A stretch of 64,000 nt of DNA, taken from assembly GCF_006874465.1 (NCBI RefSeq), contig NZ_VIRL01000005.1:305964-369963 (forward strand), written 5' to 3'. The position numbers and the translations under genes were made by a program. A model generated the notes under the pieces. The model had not been told where the DNA came from. It did not search any database and saw only the letters and a program-made list of their open reading frames with translations. This document shows, piece by piece, positions 1-8,677 of this stretch (position 1 is its first letter; each line of letters opens with the position of its first letter). This stretch comes from Microbispora bryophytorum (GTDB lineage Bacteria > Actinomycetota > Actinomycetes > Streptosporangiales > Streptosporangiaceae).

Positions 1-51
1 ATTTTACATGGAAACGGATGTGCAAAAAAGATTGCCGCATACTTTACTTAA

Positions 52-2049
52 ATGTCATTCGATCTTAATATCGAGCCTATGGGAGCGCTCCCACACGCCG
101 ATACGGCGATGCGGCCGCGATTGCGGGACGACGTTCGGTTCGTCGAATGCCCAGAGGGGGTGTACGTCCACAGCGACTACGGATCGTGCACGCTGCGGGG
201 CCGCCAGGCGTACGCCTGGCTCAGCAGGCTGGCTCCGGTGCTCACCGGGCGGCACAGCTTGGCGGAGCTGACCGCGCAGTTGCCGGACGACAAGCGCGAC
301 ATGGTCGAGGGCCTGGTGCGCCGGCTGGCGGAGCAGCGGTTCGTCGTCGATGCGCGGCAGGCGCGGCCCCACGGCCTGACCGAGGCCGAGCGGCGCACGT
401 ACGCGGAGGAGATCGCCTTCATCGGCTACGTACTCGACTCCCCCGAGTGGCGGTTCGAGCGGCTCCGCCGCTCCCGGCTGGTCCTCGCGGGCGACGGTCC
501 ACTGCTGGTGGCGCTCCTGGAGGCGTGCGCCGGGGCGGGCTGGCAACGGATCACCGTGATATGCCCCGACACGGAGGCGGTCGCCCAGGCCGCGGACCGC
601 GCCCGCCGCGATCCGGGGCAGGAGATACACGCCGTTTCCGCCGAGGACCACCCCCGCGCCCTCACCCGGGACGCGGACGTCGTCCTCCAGGTCGGCACCG
701 ACATCGACACCCTCGTGACGAGCGCCCGCGCCTGCGAGGCGGCCGAAGTCGTCCTGGGGCAGGCCCTCGTCCGCCCCGCGGAGGTGTGGCTCGGCCAGGT
801 CGGCAGGCCCTCGATGACGGCTGCCGAGTCGGGCTGGTACCGGCTGGCCGCCATGCCCGCCGTGACCCCGCCCCACTCAGGCGAGGACTGGCTGGTGGGC
901 CCGGTGCCCGCGGTGGTGGCCTCCATGCTGGCCCTGGCCTGTTTCTCCCATCTGACCGGCCTCGACGCCGTCGGCACGAGCCAGAAGCTCCAGCTCACCC
1001 GAGTCGATCTGCGCAACCTCGACACCGTCCCGCACCGGTTCGTCCCCCATCCCCGCGCGGGCGCCCGTGCGGCCGCCCCGCGCGCCGATGCGGTGCGGGA
1101 CGCGGTGCGGGACGCGGTGCGGGACGCGGTGCGGTCGCCGGCGTCGGGCGCCTCGGTCGACGCGGGGGAACTGCTCGACCGGGCGGCGGAAGCGGTCGAC
1201 TCCCGGCTGGGCCTCCTCGGCATGCTGGACGAGCGGGGACTGGCGCAGGCCCCGGTGTCTGTCTGCCTGGCGACCGTCTCCGACCCGTTCGGGGCGCTGC
1301 CGCGCTGGACACCGCCTCCTCGGGTCGTCGGGTGGGGCGAGGACCGGCGGACGGCGCGGCTACGCTGCCTGCTCGCCGCGCTCACCACCTACGGCGTCCT
1401 CGCCGCCGGGCCGGCCGCTCGCGCCGGTGGGGAGGACGTCCTATGGGGCGTCGAGCTGCCGGGCGGCCGGCCGCGCTCTGTGCCTGTGGCCGCCCTACAC
1501 CTCGCCGGGGCCGGGGCGCTCCAGGTCTCCGACGGCGCGGGGGCAGGACTGAGCTGGGCCGAGGCGGTCGCCGCCGGGCTGCGGACCCACTGCGAAACCC
1601 TGCTGGCCGCGCGCCTGCGGCAGGACCCTACGGCGGAAGCGGGCCTACCGGTGGATCTCACTGCCGATGGGCCGGCGCGGCAGCTCGCGCTGGCCGGCGA
1701 GCGACCGGATGTGCGCGACCACACGTCCGTCCTCGGCGTACCCGCTCTGTCTTTCACCGTTCCCGGCGGGCCGGTCCTGGTGTCGGCCGCGGCCACTGCA
1801 CCGGCCGCGCTGCGGGACGGCCTCGAACGGCTGCTGCTGCGCTGGCAGTCCCGGGCCGAAGGGCAGAGCGCCTACGCCGGGGCCCGTCCCCTCTGGGCGC
1901 CCGCAGGGGACCCCGCGGAGGCCGTGCGGTTGATGGCGGGCGCGTTGCGCGCGACCGGCAGGGTGCCGGTCGCGGTGCCGCTCGGCGGCGATCCCGAGGC
2001 TTCGCGGCTGCTCCCCTACGTCACACAGGTCGTGCTCCTTGAGGGCTGA
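52..2049 (+). CDS. RRE/Ocin-ThiF-like cyclodehydratase partner protein of a thiopeptide cluster
   Basis: 665 aa. By family (TbtF-like) it binds the precursor leader and presents Cys/Ser/Thr residues to the YcaO enzyme for azoline formation in the cytosol. The first ~100 residues look like a winged-helix PqqD/RRE leader-binding domain, with repeated 'LAELTAQLPDD' and 'LVRRLAEQRFVV' type helices. An E1/ThiF-like Rossmann region (LVLAGDGPLLVALLEA near residue 145) follows without the ThiF Cys motifs. Residues 346-361 are four DAVR repeats. The stop overlaps the TTG start of the YcaO gene, so the two are translationally coupled. Start ATG 52 is the first in frame; upstream sequence is cut at 51 bases. 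The role comes from gene order and family resemblance. Confidence 0.8.
   Translation: MSFDLNIEPMGALPHADTAMRPRLRDDVRFVECPEGVYVHSDYGSCTLRGRQAYAWLSRLAPVLTGRHSLAELTAQLPDDKRDMVEGLVRRLAEQRFVVDARQARPHGLTEAERRTYAEEIAFIGYVLDSPEWRFERLRRSRLVLAGDGPLLVALLEACAGAGWQRITVICPDTEAVAQAADRARRDPGQEIHAVSAEDHPRALTRDADVVLQVGTDIDTLVTSARACEAAEVVLGQALVRPAEVWLGQVGRPSMTAAESGWYRLAAMPAVTPPHSGEDWLVGPVPAVVASMLALACFSHLTGLDAVGTSQKLQLTRVDLRNLDTVPHRFVPHPRAGARAAAPRADAVRDAVRDAVRDAVRSPASGASVDAGELLDRAAEAVDSRLGLLGMLDERGLAQAPVSVCLATVSDPFGALPRWTPPPRVVGWGEDRRTARLRCLLAALTTYGVLAAGPAARAGGEDVLWGVELPGGRPRSVPVAALHLAGAGALQVSDGAGAGLSWAEAVAAGLRTHCETLLAARLRQDPTAEAGLPVDLTADGPARQLALAGERPDVRDHTSVLGVPALSFTVPGGPVLVSAAATAPAALRDGLERLLLRWQSRAEGQSAYAGARPLWAPAGDPAEAVRLMAGALRATGRVPVAVPLGGDPEASRLLPYVTQVVLLEG
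1087..1134 (+). repeat. Four in-frame 12-bp tandem repeats (DAVR x4)
   Basis: Four copies of a 12-bp unit (GAC/T GCG GTG CGG) encode DAVR four times inside the cyclodehydratase partner gene. They fall between the ThiF-like half and the C-terminal half, where an interdomain linker is expected. The copies differ only at the first codon, which indicates recent slippage expansion. Confidence 0.9.
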
Positions 2050-4012
2050 GAGCGCGCCGGCGAGCGCGCTCGCCGAGTCACCGGCCCTCGTGACCGTGCT
2101 GGGGACCGGCAGGCTGCGCGCCGCGATCCGCGCGGCCGTCACGGCTCCGGGACCCGCCGGTCCGGGCGGCGGGACGATCGTCGTCGCGAGCGACGCCGAC
2201 GACGTCCGGCCCTATCCCTCTGTGGCGCGCCGCGCGGCCGAGCAGGGTGTGCCGTGGCTGCCGGTCCGGGTCGACGCCGGCTGGGTGCTGGTCGGCCCGG
2301 CGGCGCGCCCGCCGCTGCCGGGCTGCCCGAGCTGCGTCGAGCGGCGGCGCAGGGGCAACCGGCCCGACGCGCTGGGGCGTGACGCGCTGCGTGAGCGGTA
2401 CGGTGCGGAGCTGGACACCCGGCCCTGCGCCCTCCTCACACCGATCGTCGCGAAAGCGGTCGCGGCGCTGGTGGCCGACGAGGTGGACCGGCTGTGGCGC
2501 GACCCCATGTCCGCGCGGACCACGGGCGCGCTGCTCAGGGTCCACGTGCCGACCGGCACGGTGCGCCGTCATCTGTTCCTGCCCGACCCGCTCTGCCCGG
2601 ACTGCGGCGCCCGACCCGACGACGGGCCCGACGCCGGCCGCTACGTCCCCGCGCCGGCGCCCAAACCGCATCCGGGGGCGTTCAGGGTCGGCGCCATCAG
2701 CGGCAGGGCCGGGGAGCTGGAACGGCGGTTCGTCGACGCCGAGACCGGAATCGTGCAGGCCTTGGTCGCGGAGGAGCGCGGCGGCAGCGCCATGGCGGTC
2801 GCCCGGCTCAGCCCGGCGCGGACCGCGCACGAAAGCCACCACGGGTACGGGCGCAGCGACGACTTCGCCTCGGCGCGGGCGACCGCGGTCGCCGAGGCAC
2901 TGGAGCGGATCGCCGGCATCCATCCGCGCGGGCGGCGGACCGTCGTGCGCGCCGCGTACGCCGACGTCGCCGACCGTGCCCTCGACCCGAAGACACTTGG
3001 CCTCTACCCCGACGACTGGTACGACCAGCCCGACTTCTGGTTCACCCGCTTCCGGCCGGAGCTGCCCACGTCGTGGGTGTGGGCGTACTCGTTCCAGCGG
3101 GACGAGCCGGTTCTGGTGCCGGAGAGCTACGCGTACTTCGGCCCTCGGCCGGCGGGGGACCTCGGGTTCGCCTACGAGTGCTCCAACGGGTGCGCCCTCG
3201 GCGGGCACCCCGCCGAGGCGATCCTTCACGGCCTGCTCGAGGTGGCCGAGCGGGACGCGTTCCTCACCACGTGGTACGCCCGGATGCCCATCCCCCGCGT
3301 CGACCTGGCGTCGGCGCACGACCGGCGCATCCCCATGATCGCCCAGCGCGTACGGGATCGGCTGGGCTACGACGTGTACGCGTTCGCCGCCATGCTGGAG
3401 CAGCGAGTGCCGGTGTTCTGGGTGATGGCCGTCGAGGCGACGGGGCGACCGGATCGGCCGCGGGCGCTGTGCGGAACCGCCGCCGATTTGATGCCCGAGC
3501 GTGCGCTGCGCCGGGCGCTCGACGACCTCGGCCCGATGCTGGTGGGGCACATCGAGCGCTACGACCCGGCGGAGGCGGCCAGGCTGGCGGCCGACCCCGG
3601 CGAGGTGCGGCTCCTGGAGCACCATCCTCTGCTCTACGGTCACCCGGAGGCGTTCGGGCGGCTGGGCTTCCTGCCGGTCGACGGGCCCGCCCTGACGGTG
3701 GCGGAGGTCACGGCCCGGCTCGGCTGGCCGGAGCACGACGACCTCACCGCGGACCTCGCCGAGCTGGCCGGGCGCTACCTGGCGAGCGGCCTCGACGTGA
3801 TCGCCGTCGACATCACCTCTCCCGAGGCCCGGGCGGGCGGCTTCGCCGGTGCGAAGGTCATCGTGCCGGGGGCGATGCCGATGACGTTCGGGCACCGGTA
3901 CCGGCGTGTCCACGGCCTGCCGCGACTGCTGTCCCTGCCCCGACTGCTCGGCTACCGGGACGACGACCTGCGGCCCGAGGACCTCAACCCGCACCCCCAT
4001 CCCTTCCCATGA
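2039..4012 (+). CDS. YcaO-domain azoline cyclodehydratase (thiopeptide/TOMM)
   Basis: 657 aa from TTG 2039. It is predicted to activate backbone amides with ATP and form thiazolines/oxazolines on the precursor. The N-terminal ~215 residues are an E1-like partial domain with two CxxC pairs (PGCPSCVE and DPLCPDCGA) that probably bind structural zinc. The YcaO domain follows, with a hallmark acidic motif (RATAVAEALERIAG) and ECSNGCALGGHPAEA. The protein ends in a proline-rich PHPHPFP tail, matching the PxPxP C-terminus that YcaO cyclodehydratases need. Its start overlaps the upstream gene by 11 bases and its TGA stop overlaps the next ATG. Equivalent to TbtG in role. The TTG start lacks a strong ribosome site, so coupling is likely. 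Confidence 0.9.
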   Translation: MRAESAPASALAESPALVTVLGTGRLRAAIRAAVTAPGPAGPGGGTIVVASDADDVRPYPSVARRAAEQGVPWLPVRVDAGWVLVGPAARPPLPGCPSCVERRRRGNRPDALGRDALRERYGAELDTRPCALLTPIVAKAVAALVADEVDRLWRDPMSARTTGALLRVHVPTGTVRRHLFLPDPLCPDCGARPDDGPDAGRYVPAPAPKPHPGAFRVGAISGRAGELERRFVDAETGIVQALVAEERGGSAMAVARLSPARTAHESHHGYGRSDDFASARATAVAEALERIAGIHPRGRRTVVRAAYADVADRALDPKTLGLYPDDWYDQPDFWFTRFRPELPTSWVWAYSFQRDEPVLVPESYAYFGPRPAGDLGFAYECSNGCALGGHPAEAILHGLLEVAERDAFLTTWYARMPIPRVDLASAHDRRIPMIAQRVRDRLGYDVYAFAAMLEQRVPVFWVMAVEATGRPDRPRALCGTAADLMPERALRRALDDLGPMLVGHIERYDPAEAARLAADPGEVRLLEHHPLLYGHPEAFGRLGFLPVDGPALTVAEVTARLGWPEHDDLTADLAELAGRYLASGLDVIAVDITSPEARAGGFAGAKVIVPGAMPMTFGHRYRRVHGLPRLLSLPRLLGYRDDDLRPEDLNPHPHPFP

Positions 4013-5646
4013 CGCGCCCCATCGGCACCGACGAAGGAAGCGAGGCAGACCGGATGCACGGCATCACGGCGACGAGCGCGTCCGGTGACGCCACGCGCCG
4101 CTACCTGGCCGCGATGCGTGACCGGGGCCCGCTGTCCATCGACTGGGCCAACGCACCGACCCGGCACAAGCGCTACCCGGGGGCCGAGCGCGTCGTCCTG
4201 CCCTGGGCCACCCGGGACGGCACCGCCCTCGGCCTGGTCGGCGAGCTGCTGCGGGAGCTGCTCGGCCTGGCCAGGGTGGTCTGGTATCACCCGATGGACG
4301 ACCTCGGCGACCCCCTGGGGGAGCCGCCCGTGTTCCTCCTCGGCCGCCCGGCGCCGTCGGGGGGCGGGCTCTACCCGATCGAGGCGTACGTCGCGGCCGG
4401 GGAGCGCCGCGTTCCCGGCCTGCCCGCCGCCTTGTACCACTACGACTCGGTCCACCACGCGCTGGAACGCGTGCGGGAGGGCGACCACACCCCGGCTCTC
4501 ACCGGCCTGGTCGCGGACGCGCCGGACCCGGACGTCACGCTCGTGCTGTCGGCGGTGTTCTGGCGGTCGATGTTCAAGTACGGCGACTTCGGCTACCGCC
4601 TGATCTGCCAGGAGACCGGTGTGCTCATCGCCCAAGCGCTCGCCGTCGCCGGACGGCTGCGCGTGGCCGGCCGGGCGCACCTGCGATTCTCGGACGAGGA
4701 GGTCGACCGCCTAGTGGGGCTTGACGGCGCGCGGGAGGCCGCGATGGCCGTGCTCACGTTCACGCTGCCCCGAGCACACGGCTCTCTCGTCAACCGGGAA
4801 GTCCCGCGGACCCCCCGCGGCGGGAGCACACGGCGACCGGCGGCCGGGGAGAGCATGCCGCTCCCCCTGCCGATGCCCGACGGCCCCGCCGCCACTCTGC
4901 ACCGGGCAAGCACGGCCGGCGGCGGCGCGTCCTCGTCTTCCTCCACCCGGCTGCGGCCCGCCCCTCCCCCGGGGGTCGGCCCGGCCATCCCCGTCCCGGA
5001 GCCGGCGCCTGGGGTGTGCCTGGCGGCGGGGGTGCCGCGCCGCGCGTCCCCGCCGGCCGGTTACCGCCCGGTCCCCCTTCGGGCGGGCGAGCTCGGCGCC
5101 ATCCTGGCGGCCGCGGGCGGTGGTTACCCCGCCGACCTACCCGCGGCCGGGACGGGACTCGCGGCGACCGTCCTGTGCCTGCTGGCCCTTCGTGTGCACG
5201 GGCTACCCCGCGGCGCGTACTGGTATGACCACGACCGGCGGATGCTGCACGAGGCCGCCGGCCAGGACCCGATGCCCGCGGTGGTGGCCGGACGCCTGCT
5301 GGGCAACACCCGGGCCGCCCTGCGGGGAGCGGCCGCCGTGCTCGTCCCGGTAGGCGATCCCCTGGCGGGCGCCGGCCTTTTCGGTGACCGCTGGTACCGC
5401 CTTCAGCAGGCCGAGGCGGGCCTGGCCGCCCAGCGGGCGGCGCTGACCGCCGCTGCCCTCGGCCTGGCCGCGCGCATCCACTCCGACGGCGCGAACGACA
5501 CGACCGACGAGGTGCTCGGGATCGCCGGAACTCCGCTGCGGAGCCTGTCCTTCCTGGCGATGGGCACGCCCCTGACCAGCGGGCCCCTCGTGGCCCGCGG
5601 GATCCCGGCCGACTCACACGAGGAGGTGAGGCCCACCACAGGATGA
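4009..5646 (+). CDS. SagB-type azoline dehydrogenase, tandem nitroreductase fold
   Basis: 545 aa from ATG 4009, which overlaps the YcaO stop (ATGA). Predicted FMN-dependent oxidase converting thiazoline/oxazoline rings to aromatic azoles, as TbtE does. An N-terminal nitroreductase-like half has the PSGGGLYPIE motif typical of SagB proteins and the MFKYGDFGYRLICQETG segment. A low-complexity Pro/Ser linker (about residues 265-340) joins it to a second, more degenerate nitroreductase-like half ending WYRLQQAEAGLAAQ. An internal ATG at 4054 with a nearby purine-rich stretch is a possible alternative start. Part of the same transcription unit as the two genes before it. Confidence 0.88.
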   Translation: MTRPIGTDEGSEADRMHGITATSASGDATRRYLAAMRDRGPLSIDWANAPTRHKRYPGAERVVLPWATRDGTALGLVGELLRELLGLARVVWYHPMDDLGDPLGEPPVFLLGRPAPSGGGLYPIEAYVAAGERRVPGLPAALYHYDSVHHALERVREGDHTPALTGLVADAPDPDVTLVLSAVFWRSMFKYGDFGYRLICQETGVLIAQALAVAGRLRVAGRAHLRFSDEEVDRLVGLDGAREAAMAVLTFTLPRAHGSLVNREVPRTPRGGSTRRPAAGESMPLPLPMPDGPAATLHRASTAGGGASSSSSTRLRPAPPPGVGPAIPVPEPAPGVCLAAGVPRRASPPAGYRPVPLRAGELGAILAAAGGGYPADLPAAGTGLAATVLCLLALRVHGLPRGAYWYDHDRRMLHEAAGQDPMPAVVAGRLLGNTRAALRGAAAVLVPVGDPLAGAGLFGDRWYRLQQAEAGLAAQRAALTAAALGLAARIHSDGANDTTDEVLGIAGTPLRSLSFLAMGTPLTSGPLVARGIPADSHEEVRPTTG

Positions 5647-5725
5647 CGCCGTGCCCTCCGGCGCACGGCCTCGTACGGCAAGCGGAAAACAGTACGGCAA
5701 GCAGTGACCTAAAAAGGAGACGCAC

Positions 5726-5905
5726 ATGTCCAACGAGAGCCTGAAGCTCGACCTGCGCGGCCTCGACGTCGATTCCATCGACGTGCTGTCCGCCGACTCC
5801 ATCGTGGCGGAGGGCCACGGCGCGGTCGAGACAGGCGCCTCCTCCGCCGCCGGCTACTGCTCCTCCTACCTGTCGGCCACCAGCTGCTGGGCTCCCGAGG
5901 CGTAA
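5726..5905 (+). CDS. Thiopeptide precursor peptide
   Basis: 59 aa, preceded by a strong ribosome site (AAGGAGA at 5714-5720). The acidic, Leu/Asp/Ser-rich leader ends in GHGAVETGA (residues 31-38 plus flank). This closely resembles the GHGMTEVGA-type leader end of thiomuracin and GE2270 precursors as I recall them, so the core should begin at Ser39. The core runs Ser39-Ala59 and has only two Cys (45 and 54) plus Ser 39, 40, 46, 47, 50 and 53. The Thr52-Ser53-Cys54 motif resembles the Ser-Ser-Cys of lactazole, which gives the second pyridine Ser and the azole beside it. Trp-Ala-Pro-Glu-Ala would remain as a C-terminal tail. The gene sits between the azole genes and the dehydratase genes. Confidence 0.93.
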   Translation: MSNESLKLDLRGLDVDSIDVLSADSIVAEGHGAVETGASSAAGYCSSYLSATSCWAPEA

Positions 5906-5986
5906 GCCCCGCGGCGTCCGGGCCGCGAGCCCCGGGCAGCGATCAGGACCGGTGACCCCGCGGGGCCGCCGGTGAGACGAGCAGCA

Positions 5987-6023
5987 GGGCCGAGGGCGCC
6001 CACGGCACGGGCGCCCTCGGCCC
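5987..6023 (+). terminator. Perfect 15-bp hairpin between precursor and dehydratase genes (attenuator candidate)
   Basis: Arms 5987-6001 and 6009-6023 are perfectly complementary, with a 7-nt loop. No T tract follows. It lies 81 bases after the precursor stop and 30 bases before the next start. That fits a partial terminator or mRNA-end stabiliser that makes the precursor more abundant than the enzymes downstream. Confidence 0.75.
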
Positions 6024-6052
6024 CCGGCGACCCACACGAGGAGCGCGTTCCT

Positions 6053-8677
6053 TTGACGCATTCAGCGCATGCCGCCCCCGTCACCGAGGGCGGCGGTCCC
6101 GCACGGCTCGCCGGTCGAGATTATGCCGTGTCGCCGATCTTCGCGGTACGCGTCGCGGGCCTGCCCCTGGCAGGGCTCGACCGGCTGCGCTGCACCCGCA
6201 CCTGGGCGGTCGTGGATGAGCTCGCGGACGTCTCGGCGTGGCTGCGGCGGGAGGGCGCCGACCTGTCCGGCCCGCTGCACGACGTGATCGGCGAAACAGG
6301 GGCGGGCTCTCGCAGGGCGGGGCTGGTCGCCCTGCGGCGCGCGGTGTTCACCGGGCGCCGGCCGTCCGGCCGAGCCATCTCCGCCGAGGTGATGGCCACT
6401 CTCCCCCAGGACCTGGCCGAGCGGATCAGGCAGTGGACCGTACGCAGGGACCACGCCGACACGCTGCGGGCCGCACTGCCCGCCCTGCTGGCGGAGGAGA
6501 CTCGGGAGAAGACGGCCCTGCTGCGCGAGGCGGTGGCGGGCCCCGCCTTCCGGCGCGGACTCGCTCTGGGCAGCCCCGTGCTGGCCGCACGCCTCGAGGC
6601 GTGGCTCGCGGGTCCGGCGGACAGCCCGCCGGGCCGGCAGGAGCTGCTGCGGCTGGCCAGGTACGTCGCCAGGGCGACGGTCAAGACCAGCCCGTACGCC
6701 ACGTTCACCTTCAGCGGCCTCGGCCGGTGGACGGCGGGCGGGCCCGCGGTGCGAAGCGGCGGCGAGCCGTCCTGGCAGGTCGTCGCGGAGCTCGACCGGG
6801 CGGTTCTGCGCCCGCTGTGGTCGGCGTTCACGCGGCACCGGGCCGTGCGCGAGCGGGCGCGGCTGCGGGTCAACCCGTCGGCGGCCGACGACGGGAGCCG
6901 GATCTGGTTCCTCGGTCCCGGCGCCGACGAGTCATTGACGAGCGTGGCCGCCGGCCCCGCTGTGCGCCGGGCCCTCGACTGGGTCCGAGCGCATCCCTTC
7001 CCCACCCTCACCGAGGCGCCAGGGATCGAGCCGCTGGTCGACGCGGGGCTGCTGGAGCTGGTCCCGCCGTACGACGAGCAGGCGGCCGATCCGGTGGGCC
7101 GGCTGGCGTCCTGGCTCGCTGAGGGCCCGGCGGCGGCGCCGCGCGCGGCGGCGGTCGTCCGGATCGCCGAAGCGCTGCGGGAGGCCGCCGGTCACTCCTC
7201 GCCCCGCATGCCGCACGAGGAGACCGCAGACCCCGCCGCCGTAGCGCGCGAGGCGCTGGAGGAGGTGCTGCCGGCCGGGCCGTCGCTGCCCGACAAGAAC
7301 CTGCTCTGGCACAGCGCCGTCATCCCCGGCGTCGCGGGACGGCTGAACGCGACGGCGTGGCGGCACGTGTTCGACGACCTCGACGCCGTACGCCGCCTGC
7401 TGGGCCTGTTCGACCCCGACCTGCCCGTCAAGATCGCGGCCACCGCTTTCTTCCTCGACCTGCACGGCCCCGGAGCCCGGATCTCCGCCCTGGACCTCTA
7501 CCGCCAGATTCACTCCGGAGCCCCGGGGGCGGGCGGCGCGCTGCTGCGCGGAATGCTGCGCAACCCTGTCGCGGCCCCCCGCGCGGTGCCCGGGGAGGAG
7601 CCCCCGCTGGGCCTGCGCGAGCTGTCCGAGCTGCGGCGGGGGTTCTGGGAGCTGATGGGGGCAGGACCCTCGGCGCGGGAGGCGACGGTCCAGGCCGCCG
7701 CTGCCCGCCTGGTCGATCTGGCCGCCTCGTGGCCGCGCTTCGTCCAGCCGCCCGGGTCAATCTGCTGTTACCTGCAGGCCGTACCCGACGGGCCGGACGG
7801 GGTGCGCGCCGTCGTCAACTCGGTCTCCGCCGGGTATGGCCGGGGGCTGTCGCGGCTGCACCGGCTGGTCGCGCTGGCCGGAGGGGAGGTCCCGCCCGCC
7901 GAGGAGCTGCGGGCCGACCAGGGTGACGTGCTGGTGGCGGAGTGCCGGGGACTCGTGGGCGGCGGGCTCAACGTGCGCCCCGCGACGGCCGACCTCGCCC
8001 TCGACTACCCCTTCGCGCCGGGGGACGCCGACCTGCCGCCCCTCGCGCCCGCGCACCTCGCGGTCGGTTACGACGCCGGGCGCGACCGGCTGGCGCTGCT
8101 CGACCGACAGGGCCGCACCGTCCGGCCGGTCCATCTGGGGATGACCGCCCAGCACTGGCTGCCGCCGTGGCTGCAGTTCCTCGTACGGGCCTTCGGCGAG
8201 CCGTCCACGGCCATGGTGCCGGGCTGGGTCTTCCGCACCCGCGGCGACGTGCCGGCGGAGGGCGAAGTGGAGCGGTGGCCGCGGATGGACGTCGGGCGGG
8301 TGACGCTCGCCCGTGCGGCCTGGCGGCTGCGGGCAGGCGACTTTCCCGTGCCCGACAAGGGCGAAAGCGAGGCCGCCTACCTGCCGCGGCTCGCCGGGTG
8401 GCTGGCGATGCACGGCGTTCCCCGCCGCTTCTTCGCCCGGGTGGTCGGCCTCGGGGACGGCCTCCTGGTCGGGCTGCTGAGCAAGGACCGCAAGCCGATG
8501 TACGTCGATGTCGCCGACATGCTGCTGCTGGCCGGGTTCGTGCGCTCGCTCCGCGATCCCGGATCACTCGTGGTGCTGGAGGAGGCCCTGCCCGACCCGG
8601 CCGACGCCCCCCTGTACGGCACCGGGAGACGGGTCACCGAGTACGTCGTCCAGCTGTCGGCGAGGCCGGTCGGATGA
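6053..8677 (+). CDS. Lantibiotic-dehydratase-type glutamyl transferase domain protein (split LanB N-part)
   Basis: 874 aa from TTG 6053, chosen because GAGGAG at 6038-6043 is correctly spaced; an in-frame start at 5972 would lie inside the hairpin region. It matches the Lant_dehydr_N family: SPIFAVRVAGLPL near the N-terminus, KTSPYATFTFSGLGRW about residue 205, and PPGSICCYLQAV about residue 565. By family (TbtB) it transfers glutamate from glutamyl-tRNA to core Ser/Thr side chains. The elimination domain is absent here and encoded by the next gene, as in thiopeptide clusters. The stop overlaps the next start. Confidence 0.9.
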   Translation: MTHSAHAAPVTEGGGPARLAGRDYAVSPIFAVRVAGLPLAGLDRLRCTRTWAVVDELADVSAWLRREGADLSGPLHDVIGETGAGSRRAGLVALRRAVFTGRRPSGRAISAEVMATLPQDLAERIRQWTVRRDHADTLRAALPALLAEETREKTALLREAVAGPAFRRGLALGSPVLAARLEAWLAGPADSPPGRQELLRLARYVARATVKTSPYATFTFSGLGRWTAGGPAVRSGGEPSWQVVAELDRAVLRPLWSAFTRHRAVRERARLRVNPSAADDGSRIWFLGPGADESLTSVAAGPAVRRALDWVRAHPFPTLTEAPGIEPLVDAGLLELVPPYDEQAADPVGRLASWLAEGPAAAPRAAAVVRIAEALREAAGHSSPRMPHEETADPAAVAREALEEVLPAGPSLPDKNLLWHSAVIPGVAGRLNATAWRHVFDDLDAVRRLLGLFDPDLPVKIAATAFFLDLHGPGARISALDLYRQIHSGAPGAGGALLRGMLRNPVAAPRAVPGEEPPLGLRELSELRRGFWELMGAGPSAREATVQAAAARLVDLAASWPRFVQPPGSICCYLQAVPDGPDGVRAVVNSVSAGYGRGLSRLHRLVALAGGEVPPAEELRADQGDVLVAECRGLVGGGLNVRPATADLALDYPFAPGDADLPPLAPAHLAVGYDAGRDRLALLDRQGRTVRPVHLGMTAQHWLPPWLQFLVRAFGEPSTAMVPGWVFRTRGDVPAEGEVERWPRMDVGRVTLARAAWRLRAGDFPVPDKGESEAAYLPRLAGWLAMHGVPRRFFARVVGLGDGLLVGLLSKDRKPMYVDVADMLLLAGFVRSLRDPGSLVVLEEALPDPADAPLYGTGRRVTEYVVQLSARPVG

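Noticed and set aside
55..876. 273-aa minus-strand frame at the left edge
   Set aside because: Antisense shadow of the RRE/ThiF-like gene.
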